Shown here in pieces: positions 53,375-64,000 of a stretch of 64,000 nt of DNA. The stretch's first letter is position 1. The number at the start of each line of letters is the position of its first letter. The stretch spans positions 26,036,195 through 26,100,194 of the forward strand of contig NC_023749.2 of assembly GCF_000499845.2 (NCBI RefSeq). Reading direction: 5' to 3'. This stretch comes from Phaseolus vulgaris. Taxonomy: Eukaryota; Streptophyta; Magnoliopsida; Fabales; Fabaceae. The notes under the pieces are model-generated. The model did no database searches. It saw nothing but the letters and a program-made list of their open reading frames with translations, and was not told the DNA's origin. Both the position numbers and the translations under genes were made by a program.

Positions 53375-54339
53375 ATGTCGTTTCACGCTGCTTCCTCCAG
53401 GGTCCGTCCCAAAGATTTGTACCCTTGGGCTTCGAATGAACTTCTTGACGAGTGTTCATGCTTACTCTCTACCAGGGCCATACGAGAGCACAAAGGGGAG
53501 TCATGTTCTTATGACCACCGGGCCTTCGCAAGGAGGCACGATGACGACATCGCTGTGCTCCCTTGCACTCTGGGGGAGCAAGTGTGTGGAGACGAACGGG
53601 CCAACGACGGGGTCCCTTTCTTTTACTTTTACCAGGTGGTGTTCAAGACCATCGGGGTGTGCTTACCCTTCTCCTGGTTCGAGAAGGAACTGCTGGCGGA
53701 GATCAACGTTGCTCCGGCCCAGTTATACCCCAACAGCTGGGCCTTTGTCAAAGCCTTCGACATTCTCTTCGGGTTTCTGGGTTGTGCACCCTCGGTTGAC
53801 CTCTTTCTTCACTTCTTTGAGGTGAAGAGGCAGAGACACAACCTCTGGGTAACTCTCAGTAATGTACCCGGGAGAGTTCTCTTCACACCCTTCCAGAGCT
53901 CGTTCACCGGGTGGAAAGGCCGGTTCTCCAAGATCTGTCGTACTGACCTTGTTCCCGACGCTCTGGATGGGTTTCCGCTGTACTGGGTGAGAGAGGAAAA
54001 GGCCCTCAAAGCCAAACCCCTCAAGAAGCTGGCTCCAAGGGGTCAAATAGCTTGCCGGATTCTTGCTGAGGCGGGAGGTTTTGACTCTGCTACGGTGATC
54101 AGCCTGGAGTTCAACGCTGGGACTCTTGAGAAGTACATATGTAAGAACCACTGCCTTAGGAAACTCGGTCTTCGTTACTCTCTAACTGTGCCTGTCTTTC
54201 TTCATGGCGTCTCTAACACGTCTTTTCCCCTGGTGCAGGTTCGAAACTAAACCACGAAAAGAGGACACGACTTACTCGAGCGCTGCGGGCTGGAAAAGGG
54301 GCTTCGCCTTCCTCCAGTGATGACTCTGATGAGCGCTGA
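53375..54339 (+). CDS. E3 aORF2: intact spliced antisense gene (PF04195-like)
   Basis: Start MSFHAASSRVRPKDLY at 53375. Exon 1 53375-54140 (255 codons plus one base), GT-AG intron 54141-54238 (98 bp, AT|GTAAGA ... GGTGCAG|GT), exon 2 54239-54339, total 288 codons with no stop. Motifs: LYPWASNELLDEC, GVCLPFSWFEKELLAEI, PNSWAFVKAFDIL, PSVDLFLHFFEVKRQ, DGFPLYW. Exon 2 adds a basic patch (EKRTRLTRALRAGKG) and an acidic Ser end (SSSDDSDER). It is shorter than aORF1, lacking the coiled-coil half. Both breaks of the E2 copy are absent here. No catalytic motif is recognised and the role is unknown; retained integrity beside a broken pol could be chance or selection. Without splicing the frame ends at 54250. 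Confidence 0.75.
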
Positions 54340-54534
54340 GAAATGGCTTGTTCGTGTTTTTGCATGATTTGTAGCGTTTGCTCCGTTTGTACTACTCCCA
54401 TTGTATTGAACATTGCTTGTAACGACAACTTTTCAATATCACACTTGATTTTTTGCAACGCCACTTTACTTTGCATATGCTTCATGTACTGCGCGCTTTC
54501 CTTTCGTCTCGTTCTTCCAACGATGCATGTCTTC

Positions 54535-54660
54535 ACTTGGGCGACGCCTGCTCAGGGCAACGCCCTTATCTAGGTGGTGCCTTCTTTCTGGGCGACGCCA
54601 TGACCTAGGCGACGCCTTCTTTCTTGGCGACGCCATGGCCTAGGCGGCGCATCACATAAT
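54535..54660. repeat. Dispersed GGCGACGCC motifs in E3
   Basis: About five copies of gcgacgcc with ttctttct or tgacctag spacers, the unexpanded counterpart of the E2 minisatellite at 24598-24757. Confidence 0.7.
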
Positions 54661-54734
54661 CTTCAAACAAGGAAAGATAAAGACTGAAAACCAAGGCACT
54701 TCTTTTTCTCAAACTGGTTTTTCCTTTTATTAGG

Positions 54735-54778
54735 GTGACCTCATTAAAAAACCCCCGAGAGGGAAAAAGAGCGTCCCC
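54735..54778. other. Conserved convergence block, E3 copy
   Basis: GGTGACCTCATTAAAAAACC, CCCGAGAGGGAAAAAGAG, CGTCCCC. It differs from the E2 copy at one base by eye and lies about 35 bp past the pol stop. Confidence 0.6.
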
Positions 54779-54811
54779 TTCAACTAAATTGTTACATACA
54801 GCTTACATAAG

Positions 54812-56071
54812 TCAACTGAAATAAAATTTTAAGTTGGCTGCATTCCAACTGCGCGGGATGGGCCCTCCATCTAAAGTCTCCAGGTTGTACGAACCGTTGC
54901 CCTTACCCTCAGTAACTCTGAAGGGCCCGGTCCACTTGGGAGACAGCTTATTCTCCAACTCGTATGGGTGAGCTTTCCTCATCACTAGGTCGCCAACCTG
55001 AAACTGTCGCGGCTTTACCTTAGAGCTATATTGCCGCTCTACTCTTCTCTTCGTCGCTTCAGCTTTTATTCTGGCTTCTTCCCTGGCTTCTTCTAGCAGA
55101 TCCAGGTTTACCCGCCTCTCTTCATTGGACTCCTCCACCACAAAGTTTAGAAAACGTGGTGAGCTTTCATGTATTTCTACTGGAATCATCGCGTCCGACC
55201 CGTACACCAAACTGAAGGGCGTCTCCATAGTAGAGGATTGGGGCGTGGTGCGATATGCCCATACAATCCTTGGCACCTCTTCCGCCCACGCCCCTTTGGC
55301 TTTCTCTAACCTTCTTTTTAACCCCCTCAGCAGAACTCTGTTTGCCGACTCTACTTGTCCATTGGTCTGGGGGTGTTCAACCGACGCGAACACTTGTTTG
55401 ATTCCTACTTTAGCACACAGATTTCTCAACTGCTGACTGGCAAACTGGGTCCCGTTGTCAGATATCAGGCGCCTAGGTACGCCAAAGCGACACACAATGT
55501 TTCTCCACACGAAATGCTGTACCTTATGCGCAGTGATCTGTGCCATGGGCTCTGCCTCTATCCACTTAGTGAAGTATTCGATGGCGACGATCAGATACTT
55601 CATCTGCCTGATTGCCAGTGGGAAAGGGCCCAGGATGTCAATTCCCCATGTATGGAAAGGCCACGGGCTGTATATGGACCGCAACTCTTCTGGCGGCGCC
55701 TTGTGCCAATCGGCGTGCTTTTGGCATTGCCTACACCGCTGGGCGTGGCGTGCGCAATCCTCTTTCACTGTTGGCCAGAAGAAACCTGCGCGTACTACCT
55801 TGGAGGCTAAGGATCTTCCCCCTACATGGCTTCCGCAGATGCCTTCGTGTAGCTCCGCCATTATCCTGGTGCACTCATCGCCACTGACGCATGTTAGGAT
55901 AGGGTGAGTGAAGCCGTGCCTGAACAGCACCCCATCCACCAAAGTATATCTTGCGGCATTTCTTTTGACTTTTTTACCCTCTTCAGGGTCCACTGGGAGA
56001 GCCCCATCTGCCAGGTATCGCTTATAGGGCGTCATCCAGGTGTCTCCCTTGGACAAGACACATACCTGCAT
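54812..56071 (-). pseudogene. E3 integrase
   Basis: 419 open codons ending SWNAANLKFYFS at 54812. HHCC finger (ELHEGICGSH ... CRQCQKH) and catalytic motifs WGIDILGPF, LISDNGTQF and QTNGQVESANR (D-D-35-E) are all present. A TAG directly before the MQVCVLSK methionine (56072-56074) separates it from the rest of pol, so it cannot be made as part of the polyprotein. As a domain it looks undamaged. No chromodomain is seen. Confidence 0.88.
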
Positions 56072-57712
56072 CTACTCTTCCTCAGGCACACCCGCGAACA
56101 TGCTGATGCGGGGCGCCCTCTGCGTATCTTGGGTCAAAGAGGAATGACTCCTCGGCCTTCCCCTTGATGTATAAATCTGGAGGACATCCACCCTGTTGTC
56201 TTCCATGAATCGACGCGGAGCTTTGAGAGTCTCCTGGATCACTGTCCTCTGTCTACCCCCTTGCCTGAGCTGGCCAGCTTTGGGAGCAGGTCAGCTCTGG
56301 CATTCTGCTCCCTTGGGACGTGTATCAACTCAAGAGCGTTGAACGCCCCCCTCAACAACTGGACGTATTTTAGATACGCCGCCATCTGTGGGTCCTTCGC
56401 CTGGAACTCACTCGACACCTACCCCGTAATCAACTGAGAGTCGCTCTTCACCAGGAGGTTCTGTGCGCCCATCTCCTTGGCCAAGAGCATTCCTGCTATC
56501 AGGGCTTCATATTTTGCCTGATTGTTACTTGCCTTGGAGGTGAAACGCAAGGCCTGCTCGATCAGTATGCCGTCGGGTCCCTCCAAGACTATTCCTGCAC
56601 CGCTCCCTTGTTGGTTTGAAGAGCCATCAACCGAGAGCAGCCACTGCGAACTCGCTTCCACCTCTTGCTCACCTCCGGGCGAAAGTTCTGCTACAAAATC
56701 TGCGTACACCTGCCCTTTGATGGATCCTCTAGGCTCGTACTGGATGTCGAATTCTGACAGTTCCACTGCCCAGCGAACCATTCTTCCTGCCACATCGGGT
56801 TTCTGCAGCACTTTCTGTATAGGGAGATTGGTCATCACCACCACCGTAAAACTGTGGAAGTAATGACGGAGCCTCCTAGCTGAGAACACTACCGCCAGCG
56901 CCGCCTTCTCTAGTGCTTGGTACCTCGTCTCAGCCCCCTGTAAGGCCTTGCTTACGAAGTAGATGGGCTTCTGACTCTGGTCCTGCTCTTGGACCAACAC
57001 AGAACTGATGGCCCGCTCCGTTACAGTAAAATACAACCGGAGGGGCACGCCCGTTACCGGCTTGCAGAGGACCGGTGGCGCCGCCAGGTACTCCTTCAGC
57101 TTAATGAAAGCCGCTTCGCATTCATCAGTCCATGCAAAGCGACTGTTTCTCTTGAGGCAATGGAAGTACGGGTGCCCCTTTTCTCCTCCAGCGGAAACAA
57201 ACCTCGAGAGCACCGCCATCCGCCCTGTCAACTGTTGCACCTCCTTTACCGATGTCGGGCTCCGCATGGCGATAATAGCCGCACATTTGTCGGGGTTCGC
57301 CTCTATCCCCCTCTCGGTGAGCAAAAAACCCAAGAACTTACCGGCCTCTACCCCGAAAACACACTTCTCGGGGTTCAACTTGAGGCGGTACTTGGATATT
57401 GTGTGGAACAACTCCTCCAGGTCTGCCATGTGCTGCACCCTCTTTTGCGACGCCACCACCATGTCGTCTACATAAGCGTACACATTCCTCCCAAGCATTG
57501 GCGCCAGGACCTTGTCCATTAGCCTCTGGTACGTGGCGCCCGCATTTTTCAGCCCAAAGGGCATCACCTTATAGCAGTAACTGCATGTCTCAGTCATGAA
57601 TGCAGTCTTGCTCTCGTCTCTTGGGTGCATCTTGATTTGGTTGTACCCTAAAAAGGCGTCCAGGAAACTTAGCACCTTGCTGCCGGACGCACTGTCTACT
57701 AAGGCGTCGATG
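56072..57712 (-). pseudogene. E3 RT (3' part), RNase H and archaeal-type RNase H
   Basis: Frame 57675-56419 contains FLDAFLGYNQI, MPFGLKNAGATYQRL, YVDDMVV (about 57456-57480), the degenerate RNase H (LYFTVTE) and the archaeal-type RNase H (SVDGSSNQQGSG, NNQAKYEAL with a Glu-to-Lys change, KSDSQLITG). Stops and frameshifts follow in 56419-56072 (for example tcaactgagag near 56431). It is separated from the 5' half by an 8-bp deletion near 57712 compared with E1. Confidence 0.87.
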
Positions 57713-60241
57713 CGGATACGAGTCCTTTGGGCATGCCTTGTTCAGGTCCGTGAAGTCAACACACATCCTCCACTTTCCGTTCGCCTTTTTCACCAAGACG
57801 ACGTTGGCGAGCCACTCAGGGTACTGAATCTCCCTGATGTGGCCAGCGCTCAGCAGCTTCTGCGTTTCGTCTTTCACCACCTGTTGTCGTTCCTCATTGA
57901 ACTTTCTCCTTCTCTGACACACGGGGCGGACCGTGGCGTCCATGCTGAGGTGGTGACACAGGAAATCGGGGTTGATGCCTGGCATGTCCGAGGCGGACCA
58001 TGCGAAGGCGTTCAGGTGGCGCGAAATCACTTCTGCCACCCCCTCCTGTTCTTCTGGGCTTAGCGAACTTCCTAACTTGAAAGTCTTGCCGCCAATCTCC
58101 CTTTCTACGGCGCTAGCCGCAGGTTGCTCCCTGCTATTATCTTCGACAGGCGCCGCCTCTTCCACGGGCGCCGCCTCTTCCATGGGCGTCGCCTCTTCCA
58201 CGGGCACCGTGTCGTCAGGGCCTCCCTCCATTTGCACATCTGCTTCGGGCATCGCCCTCTCCGCTATGACCTCTTCAGGCGTCAGCCCAGCGGGCGTCGC
58301 CTCAATCATCGTCGCGTCCACGCTCGGCGGACGTTCATACACCATGAATACGCCTCTCTTCGTTTTCAGGCTGTTTTCATAGCATTTCCTCGCCTCCTCC
58401 TGGTCTGACCTGATGACTATCACCCGGCCACTGAGGTCCGGCAGCTTCATCTTCATGTGACGGGTGGAGGACACCGCGCTCAGACGGTTTAACGCCGGTC
58501 TGCCCAGCAAAATATTGTAGGCAGAATTAGCGTTCACGACGAGGTACCGGATGCTCTCGGTACGGGAGGCCTCTCCGTCTGTGAACGTAGTCCTCAACTC
58601 CAGGTACCCCCGGACTTCTACCTGGTTATCCCCGAACCCATACAAACATCCCGTATAGGGACTCAGCAGATCGGGGGACAACCGTAACTTATTAAAGGTC
58701 GACAGAAACATGACGTCTGCCGAGCTTCCTTGATCAACAAGCACTCTGTGGACCTTCCTTCCAGCTGTGACGACTGAGATGACAACGGGGTCGTTGTCGT
58801 GGGGTACCACATCTCGGAGGTCTCTTCTTGTGAACACAATATCTGACTCCCAAGGCTCCCCCGAGAGCCTCTCTTCGATTGAATTCACCCCCCTCGCGTA
58901 TTTCTTCCGCTGGGAGGCGGTGGGTCCTCCGCCGGAAAAACCTCCAGCAATGGTGTGGACCTCGCCAAGCACAGGCATCTCGTGTGCTGGCTCATCTGCC
59001 GGCGGCGGCAAGGTGGCGGTCGTTGTGGAATCTGCGACATAATCTTTCAAAAACCCAGTCCTACCCAGCTCATCTAGCTGGTAGCCCAACGACAGGCAAT
59101 TATCAATTTGGTGCCCGAAAGCCTCGTGGAATTCGCACCAAGAGTCTTTACGGGGCCCTAACACCTTGTCGGTCTTCGCCGGTCGCCTCAGCCTCTCAGC
59201 TATGTTGGGCACGGCGATCAAATCCTTCAACTCAACCACGAAGTTGTACCTCGCCGGTCTTGCTCTTTCTCTGGCGGGGAGTTCGCCTCCTGCTGGGCCT
59301 CGGGGCTGGGGCTTTCTGGCCTCGTAGGGGCGTCTCGCCTCTGGCTTCTTTCTCCCCGTCGTGGTCTCATTGACTCTGACGGGTTGAACTCGCGCCGGTC
59401 CCCTCGGGCGTGAGGGCACGGCGCTGGTGCGCTTCACACATACCTCCCCTTCCGAAGCAATATGCTCTACCGCCCTGCGCCGTAATTCAGCGAAAGTCCT
59501 AGGGCGATTGCGGATAATGGATTCTCCGAAGGGGCCGGGGCACACGCCTTTCACAAATGCGTACACGATCATAGGCTCCTCTGTTGTGCCAACCTTCATG
59601 ACCTGGGCCCCGAAGCGATTGATATACTCCTTCAGGGTCTCCCCCTGATACTGCTTCACATCGAACAGGTCGTAGGAGACCGGCGGCGGGGCCTTGTTGG
59701 CTAAGTACTGTTCTCGGAACAATCGCGACAATTGGCGGAAAGATGTGATATAACCTTCTGGGAGGCTAATGAACCAGTCCATAGCCATCCCGGTCAGGGT
59801 GCTCATGAAGAGCTTGCACTTGGCTGCATCAGAACCGCCTATCAGGACCATCTGCGTGTGAAATGCAGCCAGGTGCGTCTCTGGGTCCTCCATCCCGGAG
59901 AAGATCACCTTGGGTCCCGCGAACGTGTTCGGGATCGCTGCGTCTAGGATCTCCTGTGAGAAAGGAGTGGAAAACTCCCTTGGTGGGGAATGGTTCTCCA
60001 TCTCGTCATGCCCTGGCCGCCTCCTATCGTTTCTCAGGCCCTGGCGCAACTCCTCATTCACACGGTGGAGCTCTTCGTTCCGCTCATGCGAGGCGTCAAG
60101 GTCTGCCTGCATGCGTTCCTGCTCCATTTTCGAATCCGCCATGTCCTGCTGCAGCCCCCTCATTATTTCCAGGACCTGCTGCATGGATAGGTCTGCTGGG
60201 GCTGCGCGTGCTGCTCTTCGTCTGGTGGGGGCCATTGTCAC
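57590..60241 (-). pseudogene. E3 gag-PR and RT fingers
   Basis: 883 codons from MTMAPTRRR (60241). Gag domain (MDWFISLPEGYI, FREQYLANKAPPP), basic Arg-rich linker, protease VLVDQGSSADVMF with NILLGRPAL, and a linker with three near-identical EEAAPVE-type repeats (about 58150-58205). Then come GGKTFKLGSSL and the RT fingers to VDFTDLNKACPKDSYP, where the 8-bp deletion diverts the frame. It is the most complete gag-PR in the window and could still yield capsid and protease. Confidence 0.88.
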
Positions 60242-60313
60242 TCCAACCTCCTTCAGCGCTATTGTAACCTGGTAGATTTTCTCGAACTTGTGATGGGACT
60301 GATGTTTTATATC

Positions 60314-60332
60314 GGCCCCACGGTGGGCGCCA
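60314..60332 (-). promoter_or_regulatory. E3 primer binding site
   Basis: TGGCGCCCACCGTGGGGC on minus, two bases inside the 5' LTR. Confidence 0.82.
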
Positions 60333-60334
60333 AA

Positions 60335-61515
60335 TGTTCCGTCCGGTTGACCGGGACGTCTTCGTGCGCGACCTCAACCGTCAGCTAGGGACTCCTTCCC
60401 ACTGGTTGCATGTGGATTCCTGCAAAAAAGAGGACAAAAAGGTGCCCTAGCGGCCGTGTGCACTCCGACGCTCAAGTCAGCCAGCAAGAAACACCAAAAC
60501 TGTGCACCTCCGTATCTGAGCACCGCGTATGGCACTCTGAAGGTGGTAAAATAACTGTGTATATGTGTGTGTTGTCTCCTTCAGGCAAAAATATTCCCCA
60601 GTCACTTGTACGTAACCCTGAAGCACGAGGAAGCAACTAGAGAGTTCTCTGGTAAATTTGCCGAAAGTTCCAACCCTTTTTCCAACATTCTCTGCGCTAT
60701 TTAAACTACCCTAGCATTTAAAGCGCCTTAAAGCGCTTTTAATCACAAACGTAACGCACTCATTAAAGCGCTTAATTAGAAAACGTAGCGCATTTAAGAC
60801 GTTGAAACGCTCGGGAGCCATTATAGTACCTGAATGCTCGAAAGGGAAACTGTATTGAATAACTTTTAATTACCTGGCACCTGACTAAAGTGTTTCTATT
60901 CTGGCATGGCTGTCGTACACGTGGAGGGCCTCACGACGCCTAGACCCCATCTGGGGGCGCTTCGGCCCACCTGGGGACGTTTCTACGTGTGAGTCCTCCT
61001 GCTAGGAGTGCTACTGCGCTAGGGGTGACTTTTTGGGTGCCAACTCATGCCCCCAAGTATCTAGTCACTTACTTTGAGAGCGTATATGCCTTCCTTTTGT
61101 ACTCTGCACCCGGTTGCCCTGGGCGTGACTTTCCTCTTGAGTCGTATCTGCCCCACGGGCGTCTCTGGGGCGACAGGAGCACTTCACGAGTCAGGCTGCC
61201 CTTCAGTGGTACTATTACTATGGCCTTGAAGCCACCTTTCCTCTTGAAGCCACCTGAGGCCTTCCCACGGCGTCGCTCCCTCCATAGTCTTTCCTACCCA
61301 TGGGTATCGGGGAACCACACCGTGATTACCTTACTTTAGCACTGTTTGATCTGGCGACGCCCTGGTTGGGCGACGCCTTCACCTAGGCTACGCCTTGCCT
61401 TGGCGACGCTTCCCCTTGGCGCCTCTCCAACTAGGCGACGCCTCGCATTGACTTTGACTCCACCGCCGTTGAATTTGACTTTGACTTAGTCAACGCCCGG
61501 ATACGGGACGGTACA
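60335..61515 (-). repeat. E3 5' LTR
   Basis: 1181 bp, same ends as the 3' LTR except GGGACGG for GGGATGG. A loss near 61240 explains most of the length difference. Confidence 0.95.
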
Positions 61516-61520
61516 GGTGT

Positions 61521-62487
61521 CATATAATTTTCTGAATTGATATTGATCCTTTGAGCATTTTATGTTTTAGTTTGAGTTCATGCTTGTATTCTAGACCTAT
61601 ACAAGTTCCAATACATCATTTTCTATTATGTCTTTGCTAGTTGATAATCTTGTTTTTTATTCCTATTAGGATTCCTCTGTTTCTGAAAAAGTGTGCTTAC
61701 TGTTTTTCTTATTGCAATTGATTTACTCCCTGGAAAATTCTGAAATTCGGGATTTGTGATATTCAAAGTTTTAAAAAAGAGTAGAAAAAAGAATCATTAA
61801 AAAATTCAAAGTACACAAAAAATGATAAATAAAATAAAAAAAGTGTACAATTCTGCCGAAAAGAATACGGTAATCTGGCAGCGATTTTAAAAAATTTATC
61901 TCAATTAATTGGCTTACTGTTTTTAATTGATTCCAGTGCCATTTTTGAGTTAACATCTTGAAGTTTCTGTGGTTTAAATTTCATAATCCAGTTCGCTCTA
62001 CATAATTCCAGTTAAATCAGTGAATATCAAGCACAGTTTGCATTAAAAAAAAAAAAATTCTAGTAGCTAAATTTTTTGTTTTCTTCATCTACTCTAGTGC
62101 TTTTCCTTAAGTATTCTTTTGTGTGCCTACTTTTCTCATTGAGTTCTTTATTTTCTTGATTGTCTTTCATTCTTACTCTTTGAGTTTGTCTTACAAATAG
62201 TATTCCTTTTGCAATTACCTTTCCTTGCTTATACCTTTTCTTGTTTGTCTTTATTGTCTCATTGGTTTTGTGATGGTTGCTCTTGAGATTGGTGTGCTTG
62301 CTTTGACATATTTCATTTGAGGATTCCAAGGCCTCAAGATCAGATTGGTGCAAGAACATTATTTCTTTGAGAGTGATATCTTTTTTCAGCCTCATTTCAC
62401 TTCGGCAGTTTCATTGCCAAAGCTCACTGTTTTTGCTAATTTTTAACTTGTTTGCTGTTTTTGTGTGTTTGCTGTTTTTAATTACAA
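61521..62487 (+). other. Element B leader, right part
   Basis: Continues the leader after E3 up to the gag ATG. No coding frame on plus. It is an inverted match to 44882-45850 of element A (for example gaacattatttctttgagagtgat near 62350). Confidence 0.75.
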
Positions 62488-64000
62488 ATGGCTGGATTTT
62501 CAAGTGATGCATCCTACAGGCAGAATTCTCCTTCCAAAGCTTCAATCCTTGGTGAATTACATGAAGCTCAAAGAACCATTAGACGGTTGGAGGAGAAATT
62601 GCAAAAGATGGAGGTGCAACAAGCTAGACCATCTCCTTCAATTCATGATGAGCATCATAGACCTTCAACAAGAGCTTCTTCGAATGATGTTGGCCATGAA
62701 GATGAGCATAGGAGAAGGAGAACTCCACCTCAAGTCCATGGACAAAGACATCATCATCAAGGAGAAAGAAATCACTATGGCAATGGCTTCTATCATGATG
62801 CAAAGTCCAAGCTTCCTTCGGTCAAGCTACCTTGTTTTAATGGTTCTAGTGATCCAAATGTATATTTAGATTGGGAGGCTAAGTGTGAACAAATTTTTGA
62901 GATCCATGAGATCCAAGATGAGCATAAGCTTAAGTTAGCCACCCTAGAGTTTAGTGATTATGCCATGAAATGGTGGCATGGAATTGTAAAGGACATTATC
63001 TATCACAAGGGTCCTCCCGTGGACTCTTGGAACTCTTTGAAGGATCATATGCGCGCTACGTTCGTACCCCCACATTTTAGGAAAGACCTCATGTTGAGAC
63101 TCCAACGGTTTCAACAAGGAACGCTAAATGTGGATGAATATTATAAGGAGCTTGAGACGCTTGTGCTTAAAATTGAATTAGAAGAAAGTGAAGAAGCCAT
63201 GGTTGCTAGGTTTGTGAGTGTTCTTAGGAAGGATATTCAAGACATTGTTGAGTTATAAGAGTATTCATCATTGGGCTCTTTAGTTCATCTTGCAATGAAG
63301 GTGGAAGCCCAACTTGCTAAGAAAAACTCTTTTAAAAATGCTTCCAATGATGGATACTACTCCAAGTCTTGGAGAAACAAAACTTCTTTTTCTAAACATC
63401 CTTCCAAAGATTCTTCTTTCAAACCCAAGGAATCTAAGCCATCTACTTCTAGACCTAAGTCTCCCACTAGAACATTTAATACTAAATGCTTTAAATCTAT
63501 GGGTTATGGTCATATTGCTGCAAATTGTCCTTCCAAACGAAGTATGTACATGCATGAGGGCATTGTAGTTAGTGAGCATGATTCGGATTCTCCAAAGCAT
63601 TCATTGCATTCTCATGCATCTAGTGAGGAAGAGAGCGAATGTCCACTTGAAGGGGACTTGTTAGTTGTGAGAAGACTTCTTGGACAAGTTTCACAACCTT
63701 TTGATGAAAGTCAAAGGGAAAATATTTTCCAAACAAGATGTCTTATTCAAAACAACATTTGTTCCTTGATAGTGGATGGGGGTAGTTGTGCAAATGTGGC
63801 TAGTACAAGAGTAGTAGATAAGCTTGGATTGCCTACTATCTCTCATACAAAGCCCTACAAATTACAATGGCTTAGTGAAGTAGGAGAAATAATTGTTAAT
63901 AAACAAGTCCTCATCCCTTTCTCCATTGGAAAATACAAAGATGAGGTATTATGTGATGTTGTGCCCATGGAAGCCACTCATGTTCTTTTGGGAAGGCCTT
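62488..64000 (+). pseudogene. Element B gag and start of protease
   Basis: Starts MAGFSSDASYRQNSP at 62488 and is open for 256 codons (coiled-coil-like ELHEAQRTIRRLEEKLQ, His/Arg-rich part, gag domain as in A) to a TAA at 63256-63258, which is CAA in A. The same frame continues to the window end with the knuckle region CFKSMGYGHIAANC, where the second Cys of CCHC is Ser, and the protease LIVDGGSCANVAS and ATHVLLGRP. B is thus disabled twice in gag, while A has an intact knuckle. Confidence 0.88.

Larger units (their letters stand above)
47858..61515 (-). mobile_element. E3: longest Tat-like element, two antisense genes
   Basis: 13,658 bp, TSD ggtgt (47853-47857 and 61516-61520). Left to right: 3' LTR, polypurine tract, aORF1, U3-like relic, aORF2, convergence block, INT, archaeal-type RNase H, RH, RT, PR, gag (minus), primer site, 5' LTR. 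All domains are present, but pol is broken by an 8-bp deletion in RT and by stops before integrase. It is the best reference for E1, E2 and E4. Confidence 0.95.
47217..64000 (+). mobile_element. Element B: AT-rich Ty3/gypsy in plus orientation, carrying E3
   Basis: Truncated LTR, primer site TGGTATCATGAG at 47599, leader split by E3 (47858-61515, TSD ggtgt), gag-PR from 62488 to the window end. Same family as A, about 95 percent alike in gag by eye, in the opposite orientation. Confidence 0.85.

Noticed and set aside
1..64000. tRNA or rRNA genes
   Set aside because: No A/B-box pair with cloverleaf or rRNA-like segment was noticed; only primer-site complements to tRNA 3' ends are present.

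Overview
The window is a nested stack of plant LTR retrotransposons with no recognisable host gene. The Tat-type polyprotein organisation (gag-PR-RT-RH-archaeal-type RH-INT), the tRNA-iMet-type primer sites of the AT-rich elements and the CACTA-like ends all point to a flowering plant nuclear genome. A dicot, possibly a legume, is my impression only. The Tat elements are clearly more GC-rich than the AT-rich gypsy elements and spacer DNA around them. Most elements could be delimited by TG...CA LTR ends plus 5-bp target-site duplications (TSDs) read directly from the sequence.

Layout. E1 (1-6731, minus) is a Tat-like element cut by the window edge. Its pol carries a solo LTR of another family (1024-2045, TSD ttttg). 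E4 (6803-16748, minus, TSD acatt) is an older Tat relative that lost gag and its primer site; its 5' LTR carries a solo LTR (15005-16099). E5 (16855-40591, plus, TSD atata) is a non-autonomous Tat derivative. It keeps only a gag start, a pre-RT scrap and long arrays of hairpin-forming tandem repeats. E5 was itself hit twice: by E2 (19377-30519, minus, TSD gtagc), whose 1439-codon gag-pol frame is open but lacks the RT core, and by a young gag-only element (34829-40273, minus, TSD taaag), whose two 641-bp LTRs differ at one position by eye. A CACTA-like remnant lies at 40904-41278. Next come two copies of an AT-rich gypsy element arranged head to head: A (42240-47031, minus) and B (47217-64000, plus). 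B is interrupted by E3 (47858-61515, minus, TSD ggtgt), the most complete Tat element here.

The most interesting content is on the strand opposite to pol in E2, E3 and E4. Between pol and the 3' LTR these elements carry spliced antisense genes related to the plant 'putative gypsy type transposon' domain family (PF04195-like). E4 has one; E2 and E3 have two diverged copies in tandem (aORF1, aORF2). In E3 the aORF2 copy is intact across a GT-AG intron (288 codons), while the pol of the same element is broken by a frameshift and stops. Each antisense gene is preceded by a G-box-containing block and by U3-like sequence. The stretch between aORF1 and aORF2 looks like a decayed LTR end. This suggests the double-antisense-gene architecture arose when one element end was added outside another. 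A conserved 44-bp block sits where pol and the antisense genes converge.

Functionally, E1-E4 would encode capsid, protease, RT/RNase H and integrase on the minus strand. Only E2 (without RT) keeps a continuous frame, so any mobility would need enzymes in trans. The antisense genes have no established role in transposition. All splice sites, domains and lineage names come from reading the sequence by eye; no alignment or database search was run.
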